64,000 nt of DNA from Lachnospiraceae bacterium (GCA_022510525.1 JAFLTH010000002.1:1-64000), one strand, 5' to 3'; shown: positions 9,108 to 19,539, numbered from the stretch's first letter. A program made the numbers and translations. The notes: generated from the sequence alone by a model not told the origin.

Positions 9108-10207
9108 AAAAGATTTTGTTGATAGTACCGGCCCTGCATCAGGGGGGATTTGAAAAAGTATGTGTCACAACGGCAAGATTGCTGCAGCCGTATTTTCAGG
9201 TAAAGATAGTTATTTTTGATTCTAGGGATATAGCCTATGATATTAAAGGCATACCGGTTGCCGATCTGCGTCTTCCAAGCAGGGAAGGTAAGATTGGCAA
9301 GGCTATAAATGTGTTAAAAAGAGGACGGCGTATTCGTCAGATAAAACAAAAAGAGGGATTTGATATTGCTTACAGCTTCGGACCGACGGCAAACCTTGCA
9401 AATATCGCATCTTTTGGTAAGGCTGAGAAATGGCTTGGCATAAGAAGCTACATGGATATGGGCAATCCGAAACAAATACGACTGTTTTGTAAGTGTGCGG
9501 ATAAACTTATATGCTGCTCCGAAATAATCTGTAATGAGGTTCGCGAAAAGTACGGATATAAAGAGGCTGTGACCCTTAATAATCCCTTTGATATCAAGGA
9601 AGTAGAGGCTCTATCCTTGCAGGAGGAAACAAAACTTCCATGGACAGACGGTCGTATTATAGTTACAATGGGAAGAGAGGATGAGGTAAAAGGTTTCTGG
9701 CATCTGATCAAGAGCTTTGCACTTGTCCATAAAAAACTGCCGGATACCAGACTCATGATCATAGGTGAAGGCGAATATCTGAAGTACAAAGAGCTTGTGA
9801 CTAAACTTGGAATAGACGATTCGGTCTATTTTACAGGATTGAAACGTAATCCCTATCCTTATCTGAAAAAGGGAAGCATTTACGTGCTGACTTCATATTA
9901 CGAGGGGTTCCCCAATGCAATGGTAGAGGCTATGTCCATGGGACTGCCTGTTATCGCGACGGACTGTATGACGGGACCGAGAGAGATTTTGGAGGACAAG
10001 TACGGAATACTGGTGCCCAATATGGCTCCCGAACCGGATTTCAGGGAAGATGTTATTTCCGGGGAAGAGGAAAACCTTGCTGAAAAAATAATAGAGCTTA
10101 TAGAAGCTCCGGACAAAATTCAGCATTATCATAAAATGTCCCTTGAGAGGGCAAGAGTATATTCTAAAGAAAGCTATGTGAAAAAAATCAGGGAGTGGGC
10201 AGAGTAA
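9104..10207 (+). CDS. Glycosyltransferase family 4
   Basis: ALHQGGFEKV, YVLTSYYEGFPNAMVEAMSMGLPVIATDCMTGPREIL. Confidence 0.9.
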   Translation: MKKILLIVPALHQGGFEKVCVTTARLLQPYFQVKIVIFDSRDIAYDIKGIPVADLRLPSREGKIGKAINVLKRGRRIRQIKQKEGFDIAYSFGPTANLANIASFGKAEKWLGIRSYMDMGNPKQIRLFCKCADKLICCSEIICNEVREKYGYKEAVTLNNPFDIKEVEALSLQEETKLPWTDGRIIVTMGREDEVKGFWHLIKSFALVHKKLPDTRLMIIGEGEYLKYKELVTKLGIDDSVYFTGLKRNPYPYLKKGSIYVLTSYYEGFPNAMVEAMSMGLPVIATDCMTGPREILEDKYGILVPNMAPEPDFREDVISGEEENLAEKIIELIEAPDKIQHYHKMSLERARVYSKESYVKKIREWAE

Positions 10208-11307
10208 TGCAGAAGATTGCATTTCATTTGAATTGTCTGGAACAGGGCGGCGCAGAACGTGTAGTCTCCAATCTTGCAAATCAGTTTGCAAAAAAGGGCT
10301 ATGAGGTTATCGTTGCCACGGAATGGTACGGTGATAATGAATTTAAGCTTGATACAAAAGTAAAGCGTGTCCATGTAGGGCTTAAAGAAGGCGATGAAAA
10401 GAAAAACCATCTGATTCAAATCCTGTTGCGCGTGAAATATTTAAAAGAGTTTATTAAAGAAGAAAAACCCGATATACTTATACCTTTTGCCAGAAAGGCG
10501 CTATACAGGGGCCTAATGGCAGCATATTTTATGAAGCTTCCGGTGTTGATTTCGATACGTACCGACCCGGTCGGGCATTATGATGAATTGTCGGACAAAT
10601 TGCAAATCCCGTTTTTGTTTCCGAGAGCAGACGGCTGTGTATTTCAAACCGAAGGTCAGAGGGAGTTTTTTGCACCAAGACTTCAAAAAAACTCCCGTAT
10701 TATCCTGAATCCGGTCAACCCGAAATATATAGGAGTACCGATTCCGGAAAAGCGCACTAAGACAGTAGTGCAGTCCGGCAGACTGGTAGACTTTAAGAAC
10801 CAGCCGATGCTAATTAAGGCTTTTGTGGAAGTGCATAAGAAACATCCGGATTATGATCTGAAAATCTATGGCGGAGATTCTTTTGACGGAACCAAAGAAA
10901 TACTTGAAGACTTAATTGCACAGAATAAGGCGGAGGACTATATTCATCTTATGGGCGCAAGTGATTCGCTGGAGAAGGATTTGACGGATGCGGCGCTTTT
11001 TGCCTTTACTTCCGACTGGGAGGGTCTGCCAAATGCATTGATGGAAGCAATGGCTCTGGGACTGCCTATAGTGGCAACCGATTGTCCGTGTGGCGGACCC
11101 AGAACAATTATGAGAGATAAAGAGGACGGCCTACTGATTCCGATTAAGGACCAGAGAGCACTGGAAGATGGGATTAATTTCCTTATAGAGAATCCTGAAA
11201 TAGCAGAGGAATACGGCAGAAAAGCCAGAGAAATTGCCAGTCGCGCCAACGGTGATGCAATTTTTGAGCAGTGGAAAGAGTATATTGAAGAGTTATGCTC
11301 AAAATAG
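10207..11307 (+). CDS. Glycosyltransferase family 4 (PglH/PglJ-like)
   Basis: LEQGGAERVVSNLA, LFAFTSDWEGLPNALMEAMALGLPIVATDCPCGGPR; TAATG overlap supports start at 10207. Confidence 0.9.
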   Translation: MQKIAFHLNCLEQGGAERVVSNLANQFAKKGYEVIVATEWYGDNEFKLDTKVKRVHVGLKEGDEKKNHLIQILLRVKYLKEFIKEEKPDILIPFARKALYRGLMAAYFMKLPVLISIRTDPVGHYDELSDKLQIPFLFPRADGCVFQTEGQREFFAPRLQKNSRIILNPVNPKYIGVPIPEKRTKTVVQSGRLVDFKNQPMLIKAFVEVHKKHPDYDLKIYGGDSFDGTKEILEDLIAQNKAEDYIHLMGASDSLEKDLTDAALFAFTSDWEGLPNALMEAMALGLPIVATDCPCGGPRTIMRDKEDGLLIPIKDQRALEDGINFLIENPEIAEEYGRKAREIASRANGDAIFEQWKEYIEELCSK

Positions 11308-11351
11308 ATAATATTAAGTTTTAAGACTTATGGAAAGGCATAAGTGTTTGT

Positions 11352-12422
11352 ATGAATATCAGACAATTTGTAAAAAGTGTTATATTTGTAGTTATTTTTT
11401 TATTTGCCTTCATATCGGTTTCTTATATAGTTAGGACTAACGGTGATGTGAAAGACAGGTTTTCCGGTTTTTATGCGGAAAAAGATGATACACTGGATAT
11501 TATAATGATAGGCTCAAGCCCGATATTTCCGTTTTATTCCGCTCCTAAGCTATGGGGTGAGACGGGAGTTGCAATGTATCCGCTTTCATCAAATGTACAA
11601 AGGCCTGTTGCAATGAAATATCTGGTTGAAGAGGCTGAAAAAACACAGTCGCCCTCACTCTATATTTTTGAGATGCGTATGTATACAATGGAGGATGAGG
11701 ATCTGTCAGAGAATATGGCATATACCAGGGGTGTCACCGATAATATGACATATTCCATTAATAGAATAAAGACAATTCAAGCCATGGTTCCAAAAACGGA
11801 AGATCGGTTGAGTTTTTATGTAGATATTTTTAAATATCATACCAACTGGAAAATGCTTACCCTTAAGTCGGAGTGGATGAATTGGAGATATCATAAAGAA
11901 AGTGAATTAAAGGGTCTGGAAGTAAAAGATGAAGTAGGACCGATTTCTATGCCGACGGCAGCAGGGGCAGAAGGAGAAATGGCGATTTCTGCTGTTCAGG
12001 AAGACCATCTGAGAGATTTGCTGCAATATCTCAGGGATAATAAATATCAAGCGTTATTTATTTCTTCGCCGTATAATATTACTTTAGAAGAGCAGCAGAA
12101 GTTTAACTATATAGACGGAATCATTTCGGATGCCGGATATTCTTTTGTCAATATGAATAATTTCTATGATGAGATTGGGATTGTCTTCGAGGAAGACTAT
12201 GCGGATTACGGCAGCCATACTAATGCTGTCGGGGCTGAGAAGTGTACGGATTTTCTGGAAAAGTATTTAATGGATAATTACAAGTTTGAAGATAAACGGG
12301 GTAATGCCTTATATAAATCATGGGATAACGCCTATGAGTTGTGGCTTGAAAGATTGGACGAGGCAAAGGATAAGATTGAAGAACATATTTTGAATGAGGA
12401 TTATGCGATCAAAGAAGAATAA
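11352..12422 (+). CDS. Membrane-anchored SGNH-like protein (AlgJ/AlgX/DltD-like acyl-modification candidate)
   Basis: N-terminal TM; IIMIGSSP block I-like and DYGSHTNAVGAEKCTDFL D..H-like block. Confidence 0.6.
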   Translation: MNIRQFVKSVIFVVIFLFAFISVSYIVRTNGDVKDRFSGFYAEKDDTLDIIMIGSSPIFPFYSAPKLWGETGVAMYPLSSNVQRPVAMKYLVEEAEKTQSPSLYIFEMRMYTMEDEDLSENMAYTRGVTDNMTYSINRIKTIQAMVPKTEDRLSFYVDIFKYHTNWKMLTLKSEWMNWRYHKESELKGLEVKDEVGPISMPTAAGAEGEMAISAVQEDHLRDLLQYLRDNKYQALFISSPYNITLEEQQKFNYIDGIISDAGYSFVNMNNFYDEIGIVFEEDYADYGSHTNAVGAEKCTDFLEKYLMDNYKFEDKRGNALYKSWDNAYELWLERLDEAKDKIEEHILNEDYAIKEE

Positions 12423-12427
12423 GGATA

Positions 12428-12479
12428 GGGCGAAATTAAGAATTTCGCCCGCGAGTTTGTGCTTACGCGCAAACATCGC
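12428..12479. repeat. Tandem hairpins between CDSs
   Basis: gggcgaaatt-aag-aatttcgccc (perfect 10 bp) followed by imperfect gcgagtttgtgc/gcgcaaacatcgc. Confidence 0.75.
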
Positions 12480-12508
12480 AGATTTTGGACAAAGTATGGA
12501 GGAGCAAT

Positions 12509-13267
12509 ATGTTTTCATATGAGGATTACAGGGAAATAATCAGGATAATACAGTCTACCGGCAGGCATATGAACTATGTGCAGGCGCTTGGGAAGGATAA
12601 ATTCATAATAATGCGCCATGATGTGGAGTACAGTGTTGAAAGAGCATATGAACTTGCAAGGGTGGAGCAGAGCATGGACTTTGTTTCAACTTACTTTTTC
12701 CAGTGGACAAACAATTCCTATAATATTCTTTCAAGAAGAAATATGGATATGATCAAGGATATGCATGAGAGAGGTCAGCATATCGGATTGCATTTTGCAT
12801 TGAACGGAATGACAGATATGTCAGAAATCCGCAAGCGGATTAAAAAAGAAATGGATATCTTAAGTGAAATGTTTGGTTTTGCCATTAAGGAATTTTCCAT
12901 ACATAGGCCCTCCAAGGATGTACTGCGGGAAAATATCAAGCTGGATGGGATTATTAATGCCTATCAGGATGATTTCTTTACTTTTGCGGAGAATATAACG
13001 GAAGATACACCTGTTGAGATTAAATATATGTCGGATGCCAATCATATCTGGAGATATGGTTATCCGGATGAAAAAAATATCAAGTGTTATGATAAGGTCC
13101 AGATACTTACACACCCTTTTGCATGGTGTAAGGAAGGGTACAATAACTTTAACAATTACAGGGCGCTGGTGCAGGAGAAATATAAGGAGCTTATTGATTC
13201 AATTGACCAGGAGTGTAAGGATTTCGGGGAGTATAGGGATTATTTTATTGAGAAGTATCAGAGGTAA
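12509..13267 (+). CDS. Polysaccharide deacetylase-like (NodB-homology-like) protein
   Basis: IIMRHDVEYSVERA, GQHIGLHFALNG, SIHRPSK, ILTHPFAW; ggagga RBS before ATG 12509. Confidence 0.75.
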   Translation: MFSYEDYREIIRIIQSTGRHMNYVQALGKDKFIIMRHDVEYSVERAYELARVEQSMDFVSTYFFQWTNNSYNILSRRNMDMIKDMHERGQHIGLHFALNGMTDMSEIRKRIKKEMDILSEMFGFAIKEFSIHRPSKDVLRENIKLDGIINAYQDDFFTFAENITEDTPVEIKYMSDANHIWRYGYPDEKNIKCYDKVQILTHPFAWCKEGYNNFNNYRALVQEKYKELIDSIDQECKDFGEYRDYFIEKYQR

Positions 13268-13332
13268 GGACCCGAGATGTCTCTATTGTACGGACTATGT
13301 TGGATATTATTTTATGATTATGGAGATTGGCT

Positions 13333-15252
13333 ATGTGCGGTATCTGCGGCTTTGTCAGTAAAAATAGCATAAAATTGGAACAGCTTAAGGCAATGAATGA
13401 TACAATGTATCACAGAGGTCCCGACGACAGCGGAGAAGAAATCTATGATATGCATGGCGGATATCATATCGGATTTGCACAAAGAAGACTGTCAATTCTG
13501 GATTTATCAAGTCTCGGTCATCAACCTATGCATTCCGCTGATAAAAGAGTTACTGTAGTTTATAACGGAGAAATCTATAATTTTCAGGAAATAAGAAAAG
13601 AATTATCGGATTATCGTTTTATTTCCAACTGCGATACGGAAGTGATCATTGCAGCATATCTGAAATGGGGAATAGACTGTGTTCAAAAGTTCAACGGTAT
13701 GTTTGCGATTGCCCTTTATGACAGGGAAAGTAATGAAATATATTTAATCAGGGACAGAATAGGCAAAAAACCGCTCTATTACTGGCAGCAGGCGGATAAT
13801 CTGGTTTTTGCCTCGGAGTTAAAACCTATTATGGCATTTCCGGATTTTCCAAGGGAAATAAGGCGGGGAGTATTATCCCGCTATTTACACCACCAATATA
13901 TTAACGCTCCGGATACTATTTTTAAAAACGTCTATAAGCTGGAGCCCGGTGCAATCCTGCGGTTTAGGGCGGGTGAGGTCAATGTATGGAAGTATTGGGA
14001 TATAAAGCAGGTATACAAGATGCAGATTGCCAATCCCGTAAGAAGTTATGACGAGGCAAAAGAGGGCTTAAAAGAGCTGTTAAAGCAATCCGTGGCGGCC
14101 CGTATGATCTCCGATGTGCCGTTGGGAGCCTTTTTAAGCGGAGGTTATGATTCTTCACTGGTTACTGCCATTGCGCAGGAATGTTCGGATATGCCGGTAA
14201 AAACCTTTTCCATAGGCTTCCATGAAGAAAAATACAATGAAGCAAAGTATGCCAAAGCAGTGGCCGAATATCTTGGAACGAACCATACCGAACTGTATAT
14301 TGATGAAAAGGAAATGTTTGCACTGGTGGAGAGTATTCCCAAGTATTATGATGAACCTTTTGCGGACAGCTCGCAGATTGCGACCATGCTTGTGTCTGAA
14401 TTGGCAAGGCAGCAGGTGACCGTAGCCTTATCGGGAGACGGAGGCGATGAATTTTTCTGCGGTTACAATGTTTACGAGAACGTAAAACAGGCACAGCAAT
14501 TGGACGTTCTTGGTGCAATGGTATACGGGATCTGCCATCTGCCGGGAGCAAAACAGCTTAGAATGGAAGAGCGGCTTCCCTTTAAGGTGCGTGTGATTGC
14601 GGGGAATCGTGAAAAAGAAGCTAAGACCCAGTTTGGTTCGGGAAGTTATATTGAAAAAGCCACGAAAATGGTAAAGGATATCCGGTCAGCTGCTGACAGT
14701 CCGGATGAAGACAAACGCCTGTCGGTGCACTATTTGATTGAAAGCGGATACGGCGTAAACGACTGGCAGATTCGCAGAATGCTGCTTGATATGGATACCT
14801 ACCTGCCGGGTGACATTCTTTGCAAGGTGGATAGAGCGTCGATGAAATATTCCCTTGAATCAAGATGTCCTATCCTGGATAAGAATGTAATGGAGTTTTC
14901 ATATCGTATCCCGCATGAATTCAAATATAAAAACGGTGATAAAAAACATATATTAAAAGATATTGCCTATGATTATATTCCAAGAGAATTGTTGGACAGA
15001 CCCAAGGTAGGCTTTGGAGTCCCTCTTGATAAATGGCTTCGCGGTCCGCTGAAAGAACAGTTATTGGATTACAGTAATTATGATTACCTTAGCAGACAGG
15101 GAATTTTTGATGCCGGATATGTTTCCGATATGATAGGCTCTTATATAATAACAGGTGATGCGGGGCCGGCTACGGGAGCCAATTATTCCAAACTGGCCTG
15201 GTCGTTTTTTGTATTCCAGCAATGGTATCAGCACTATTGTGAAACTTTTTGA
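13333..15252 (+). CDS. asnB: Asparagine synthase (glutamine-hydrolysing)-type amidotransferase, copy 1
   Basis: MCGICGFVS with Cys nucleophile at mature N-terminus; SGGYDSS PP-loop; LSGDGGDEFFCGY. Confidence 0.93.
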   Translation: MCGICGFVSKNSIKLEQLKAMNDTMYHRGPDDSGEEIYDMHGGYHIGFAQRRLSILDLSSLGHQPMHSADKRVTVVYNGEIYNFQEIRKELSDYRFISNCDTEVIIAAYLKWGIDCVQKFNGMFAIALYDRESNEIYLIRDRIGKKPLYYWQQADNLVFASELKPIMAFPDFPREIRRGVLSRYLHHQYINAPDTIFKNVYKLEPGAILRFRAGEVNVWKYWDIKQVYKMQIANPVRSYDEAKEGLKELLKQSVAARMISDVPLGAFLSGGYDSSLVTAIAQECSDMPVKTFSIGFHEEKYNEAKYAKAVAEYLGTNHTELYIDEKEMFALVESIPKYYDEPFADSSQIATMLVSELARQQVTVALSGDGGDEFFCGYNVYENVKQAQQLDVLGAMVYGICHLPGAKQLRMEERLPFKVRVIAGNREKEAKTQFGSGSYIEKATKMVKDIRSAADSPDEDKRLSVHYLIESGYGVNDWQIRRMLLDMDTYLPGDILCKVDRASMKYSLESRCPILDKNVMEFSYRIPHEFKYKNGDKKHILKDIAYDYIPRELLDRPKVGFGVPLDKWLRGPLKEQLLDYSNYDYLSRQGIFDAGYVSDMIGSYIITGDAGPATGANYSKLAWSFFVFQQWYQHYCETF

Positions 15253-15275
15253 GAATTTTTTATTTTGAGGAAGAT

Positions 15276-16460
15276 ATGAGTGAAAAATTAAAATCTGATT
15301 TAACTGATGCAAATGCAAAAAATGCATTAAATATCCCCAATAATGCGATAAATAACAACAGTACTGCAAGAAAAATTGCATTCTATATCGGCTCTTTAAA
15401 TAAAGGCGGAGCAGAGAGGGTCTTTGTAAATCTGGCGGAATATTTTTTGAGCCGGGGTTATAAAGTCGTCATGGTTACACAGTATCAAAAAGAAGATGAA
15501 TATATACTTGACAGTAATATTAAAAGAGTGATTTCTGATATAACGCCCGAAGAGACAACCGGAAGCAGAATGCGTAACTTTTACAGAAGAATGAAGAAAC
15601 TGCGCAATGTATGGAAGCTTGAGCAGCCTGACCTGGTACTCTCCTGTGTGGGAAAAAATAATTTTATGACGGTTGTTACCACAATGTTTACCAAGACAAA
15701 ACCGGTAGTTTCGGTTGTGGGAGAAGCTAAGGAGGAATATCCCAACGCATTAATGAAAGCGCTGGCCAACCTGCTTTTCCCATGCGCAGCAGGTGTAATC
15801 TTACAAACAGAACGCTCCCGGGAGTTCTTCAATAAAAAAGTTAGAAAAACAACTGTTATTTTACCTAATTCCCTAAATCCACTCTTTATAAGACCCCGGT
15901 TTAGCGGCGAACGTCAAAAGCGCCTTGTATCTGTAGGACGTCTGGATGCAAATAAAAACCATGAAATGATGGTTCGTGCATTTGCAAACCTCACTGATAA
16001 ATATCCGGAATACACCCTCACCATATACGGAGAGGGCGAACTTAGGGAACACTTACTAAAACTAATAGAATCATTGAACCTTACAGAAAAAGTATCTCTC
16101 CCCGGTATAATTCCGAATGTTGCAGATAATATAGAAAAAGCAGCCCTGTTCCTGCATACATCGTACTCGGAAGGCGTTTCCAACGCCATCATAGAAGCCT
16201 TGGCACTGGGACTCCCCGTCATAGCCACCGATGTTCCGAGCGGAGGCACGGTCGAGCTTATCCGCCATAATGAAAACGGCCTTATAATCCCGCCCGGAGA
16301 TCAGACAGCGCTGGAGGCGGCCATAGATACGGTACTATCCGATAATGCGCTTGCCGAGAAACTTGGTAATGAAGCGTGTAAGATACAGGATAAGCTTGCA
16401 CCGGAGAAGGTTAATGCTGAGTGGGAACGATACTTTGCTAAATTATGGCATAATCAGTAG
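15276..16460 (+). CDS. Glycosyltransferase family 4
   Basis: LNKGGAERVFVNLA; LFLHTSYSEGVSNAIIEALALGLPVIATDVPSGGTVE. Confidence 0.9.
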   Translation: MSEKLKSDLTDANAKNALNIPNNAINNNSTARKIAFYIGSLNKGGAERVFVNLAEYFLSRGYKVVMVTQYQKEDEYILDSNIKRVISDITPEETTGSRMRNFYRRMKKLRNVWKLEQPDLVLSCVGKNNFMTVVTTMFTKTKPVVSVVGEAKEEYPNALMKALANLLFPCAAGVILQTERSREFFNKKVRKTTVILPNSLNPLFIRPRFSGERQKRLVSVGRLDANKNHEMMVRAFANLTDKYPEYTLTIYGEGELREHLLKLIESLNLTEKVSLPGIIPNVADNIEKAALFLHTSYSEGVSNAIIEALALGLPVIATDVPSGGTVELIRHNENGLIIPPGDQTALEAAIDTVLSDNALAEKLGNEACKIQDKLAPEKVNAEWERYFAKLWHNQ

Positions 16461-16475
16461 AAAGGTAAATATCAT

Positions 16476-18380
16476 ATGTGCGGCATATCCGGTTTTTGTA
16501 ACCCAGAATTTGACTGGCATAAAAACATCAACAGAATGAATGATAAAATGCTCCATCGCGGTCCGGATGCTTCAGGCATATGGGCAACGGAGGATAAATC
16601 TGTTGTCCTTGGACATAGAAGGTTGTCAATTATAGATTTGACTTCCGGCGGTGCCCAACCGATGGAATCACATAACGGCCGTTATGTGATGGTTTATAAC
16701 GGAGAAATCTATAATTATCGTGACATTAAAGATAAACTAATAAAAGAAAAGAAAGTAACTGCTTTCAAAAGCACTTCAGATACGGAGGCGCTTTTGGAAG
16801 CGGTTTCTGCATATGGAATGGAAGCTGCCTTGAAAATGAGTAAGGGTATGTTTGCAATTGCCGTGTATGATAAAAAAGAACAGATGTTATTGTTGGCGCG
16901 TGACAGAGTGGGAGAGAAACCTTTATATTATGGCGTTACAGGAAAAAAGACATTTGTTTTTGCATCTGATTTAAATTCGATAACCTGTCTGGACAATTTT
17001 AATAATCCTGTCAATAAGAAGGTGTTGGAAACATATTTTAGATATGGATATATTCCGGCACCGTACTCTATATACGAAAATATATACAAACTGGAACCGG
17101 GTAAAATTTTGAAAATCAAGTCCCCGTTTTATAACGATTGTTTTTTGGAGACTGTTTCATACTGGTCAATGACTGAAACCGCTTATTACGGGCAGACCCA
17201 TCTTTTTAAAGGGAGTGAAAAAGAGGCGGCGGAGGAATTGGAGAGGCTGCTGAAAAACTCAATCAGGAGTCAGTTGGTGGCGGATGTTCCGGTAGGCGCT
17301 TTTTTGTCGGCGGGAATAGACAGCTCCACAATTGTGTCACTGATGCAGGAAGTAAGTGACCATAGTGTCAGAACCTTTACCATAGGTATGAATGAGGAAG
17401 GCTTTAATGAGGCTGAAATAGCGGGGAAGATAGCCGAACATCTCGGAACCGAGCATACTGAGCTGTATATTACGCAGGATGATGCCAAACAGGTGATTCC
17501 TAAGCTGGGAAGCATGTTTGGCGAGCCCTTTGCCGATTCTTCGCAGATACCTACTTATCTGGTAAGCAGGATGACGAGGGAACATGTAACGGTATCTCTA
17601 AGCGGTGACGGAGGGGACGAGCTTTTCTGCGGTTACGGTACTTATGATTCTATAGGCGGTATCTGGCGGAAAATCAATAAAATACCAGGTGTTATTCGAA
17701 AGCCTGTAAGTGCAGCCATACTTGGCAGTCCGTTTGGTAAAAGCGGAAGTATGGCAATAAGGGCGAGACTGCTTGGTTCAAAGGGTATAGAGGACATATA
17801 CAGACGTTCCGAAATCGGCGAAGGTATGAATCTTCTGGATGAGAATGTGCGTATGGAGCTTGATAAGGATTCGGATGAGGAAAGACTTAAGTCTGTTATG
17901 GATAGTTATACAGACGGCTTCATCCCTGAACCTTTGCACAATTTAATGCTTATGGACCTGCTTATGTACCATCCGGATGATATTCTTACCAAGGTGGACA
18001 GAACTGCAATGGCGGTTTCACTGGAAACCAGGGTGCCGATGCTGGATAAGGATGTAGTGGAATTTGCATGGACTCTGCCTATTGATTATAAAAAAGACGG
18101 AGCGGTAACCAAAAAAGTATTGCGTGATATTTTATACAAATATGTACCAAGGGAATTGATGGAGAGACCCAAAAAAGGTTTTGCAATTCCGTTACACGTA
18201 TGGCTGAAAGAACCGCAGTTAAAAGAGTGGGCGGAGGCACTTATAGACCGGAAGAAAATAAAAGAACAATCGTTATTAAATCCTGATATGGTATGGAAGA
18301 TGTGGGAAGACTTTATCAATAGAGATATCTGGCGTCAGCAGATATGGTATGTACTGATGTTTATGGCAAGCAACATATAA
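16476..18380 (+). CDS. asnB: Asparagine synthase-type amidotransferase, copy 2
   Basis: MCGISGFCN; SAGIDSS variant PP-loop; LSGDGGDELFCGYG. Confidence 0.93.
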   Translation: MCGISGFCNPEFDWHKNINRMNDKMLHRGPDASGIWATEDKSVVLGHRRLSIIDLTSGGAQPMESHNGRYVMVYNGEIYNYRDIKDKLIKEKKVTAFKSTSDTEALLEAVSAYGMEAALKMSKGMFAIAVYDKKEQMLLLARDRVGEKPLYYGVTGKKTFVFASDLNSITCLDNFNNPVNKKVLETYFRYGYIPAPYSIYENIYKLEPGKILKIKSPFYNDCFLETVSYWSMTETAYYGQTHLFKGSEKEAAEELERLLKNSIRSQLVADVPVGAFLSAGIDSSTIVSLMQEVSDHSVRTFTIGMNEEGFNEAEIAGKIAEHLGTEHTELYITQDDAKQVIPKLGSMFGEPFADSSQIPTYLVSRMTREHVTVSLSGDGGDELFCGYGTYDSIGGIWRKINKIPGVIRKPVSAAILGSPFGKSGSMAIRARLLGSKGIEDIYRRSEIGEGMNLLDENVRMELDKDSDEERLKSVMDSYTDGFIPEPLHNLMLMDLLMYHPDDILTKVDRTAMAVSLETRVPMLDKDVVEFAWTLPIDYKKDGAVTKKVLRDILYKYVPRELMERPKKGFAIPLHVWLKEPQLKEWAEALIDRKKIKEQSLLNPDMVWKMWEDFINRDIWRQQIWYVLMFMASNI

Positions 18381-18442
18381 CTTATTTTAATATCATACGT
18401 TATTAAATTGAAAATTAAGCATAGAAAGGCAATAAGGATATT

Positions 18443-19525
18443 TTGAAAATATTGGATAATCATATTCCGGCGGCCATAGCACCGGAAGAGCAAAAAGAAC
18501 TTATTTCAATAATAGCAGCGGTTTATAATATAGAGAACTACGTTGAGCGCGGAGTTAATTCCATTATGAACCAGACTTACAAAAACCTTGAGATAATACT
18601 GGTTGACGACGGTTCCACCGATGGCAGCGCCGGTATTTGTGACCGGCTTGCGGAAAGTGATGACCGTATAGTTCTTATACATAAGAAAAACGGCGGTCTT
18701 GCCGATGCCAGAAATGCGGGACTTGCAGTGGCAAAGGGCAGCCTGATAGGTTTTGTGGACGGAGATGACTGGATAGATGAGGATATGTACGAAAAGATGT
18801 ATTCCGCCCTTCTTGAGCAGAACGCCGATATGGCAGTATGCAGATACCGTCAGGTGTATAAGGATGGTGTGCTGGATGAGTCTGTGCAGAGAGTGATTTT
18901 ATTTGAAGGTGATGAGGCCCTGCGGTACTATGTTGAGGAGAGAGACGAGTACAATATCCAGAATGCGGCATGGAATAAGCTTTACCGGAAAGAAGTACTT
19001 AAGGATTTAAGTTTTCCCACCGGTAAGTGGTATGAAGATGTAATGTTTACGACCAGGGCGATAAGCAGAGCCAAAAGCTGTGTTTACCTTGACACTGCCT
19101 GTTATAATTATATAATAGACAGAGAGGGAAGTATTATGAATAATCGGATCAATTCCCGGATTTTTACCGATTTGATACCAACGTACCGGGAAAAAACCGA
19201 ATTTCTCAAGGAAATCGGAAGACCGGATCTGGCTGATATTCATGATTATTTTTTTTATAAGCGAATGCTGATTTTTTATAATAAAATAAAAAAGGCAAGG
19301 CTCCCTGAAAAAAGAAAATATTTAAACGAAATTACGTCTGTAATTAATGGGGGTTTGGCACAAAACAGGAGCGATTTTGACCGTATTTACAACTGTAGTA
19401 TTGCCAATCCCAATGAAAAAAGGAAAATGAACATCTTTTTAAAGTCGCCAAAGCTATATTGGTTTGTGATGCTTATAAATGATGCGCTTATTCTTCCTTT
19501 AAAAACCAGGAAGGCACTACACTAA
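18443..19525 (+). CDS. Glycosyltransferase family 2 (EpsJ-like)
   Basis: ISIIAAVYNIENYVERGVNSIMNQTYKNLEIILVDDGSTDGS; TTG start. Confidence 0.92.
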   Translation: MKILDNHIPAAIAPEEQKELISIIAAVYNIENYVERGVNSIMNQTYKNLEIILVDDGSTDGSAGICDRLAESDDRIVLIHKKNGGLADARNAGLAVAKGSLIGFVDGDDWIDEDMYEKMYSALLEQNADMAVCRYRQVYKDGVLDESVQRVILFEGDEALRYYVEERDEYNIQNAAWNKLYRKEVLKDLSFPTGKWYEDVMFTTRAISRAKSCVYLDTACYNYIIDREGSIMNNRINSRIFTDLIPTYREKTEFLKEIGRPDLADIHDYFFYKRMLIFYNKIKKARLPEKRKYLNEITSVINGGLAQNRSDFDRIYNCSIANPNEKRKMNIFLKSPKLYWFVMLINDALILPLKTRKALH

Positions 19526-19539
19526 ACCGGAGGAACCGT

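Noticed and set aside
12428-12450. Intrinsic terminator
   Set aside because: Perfect stem but not followed by a U-tract; a second hairpin follows directly.
13014-13361. 115-aa + strand ORF overlapping the deacetylase and asnB
   Set aside because: Out-of-frame overlap with two supported CDSs; no motif or RBS.
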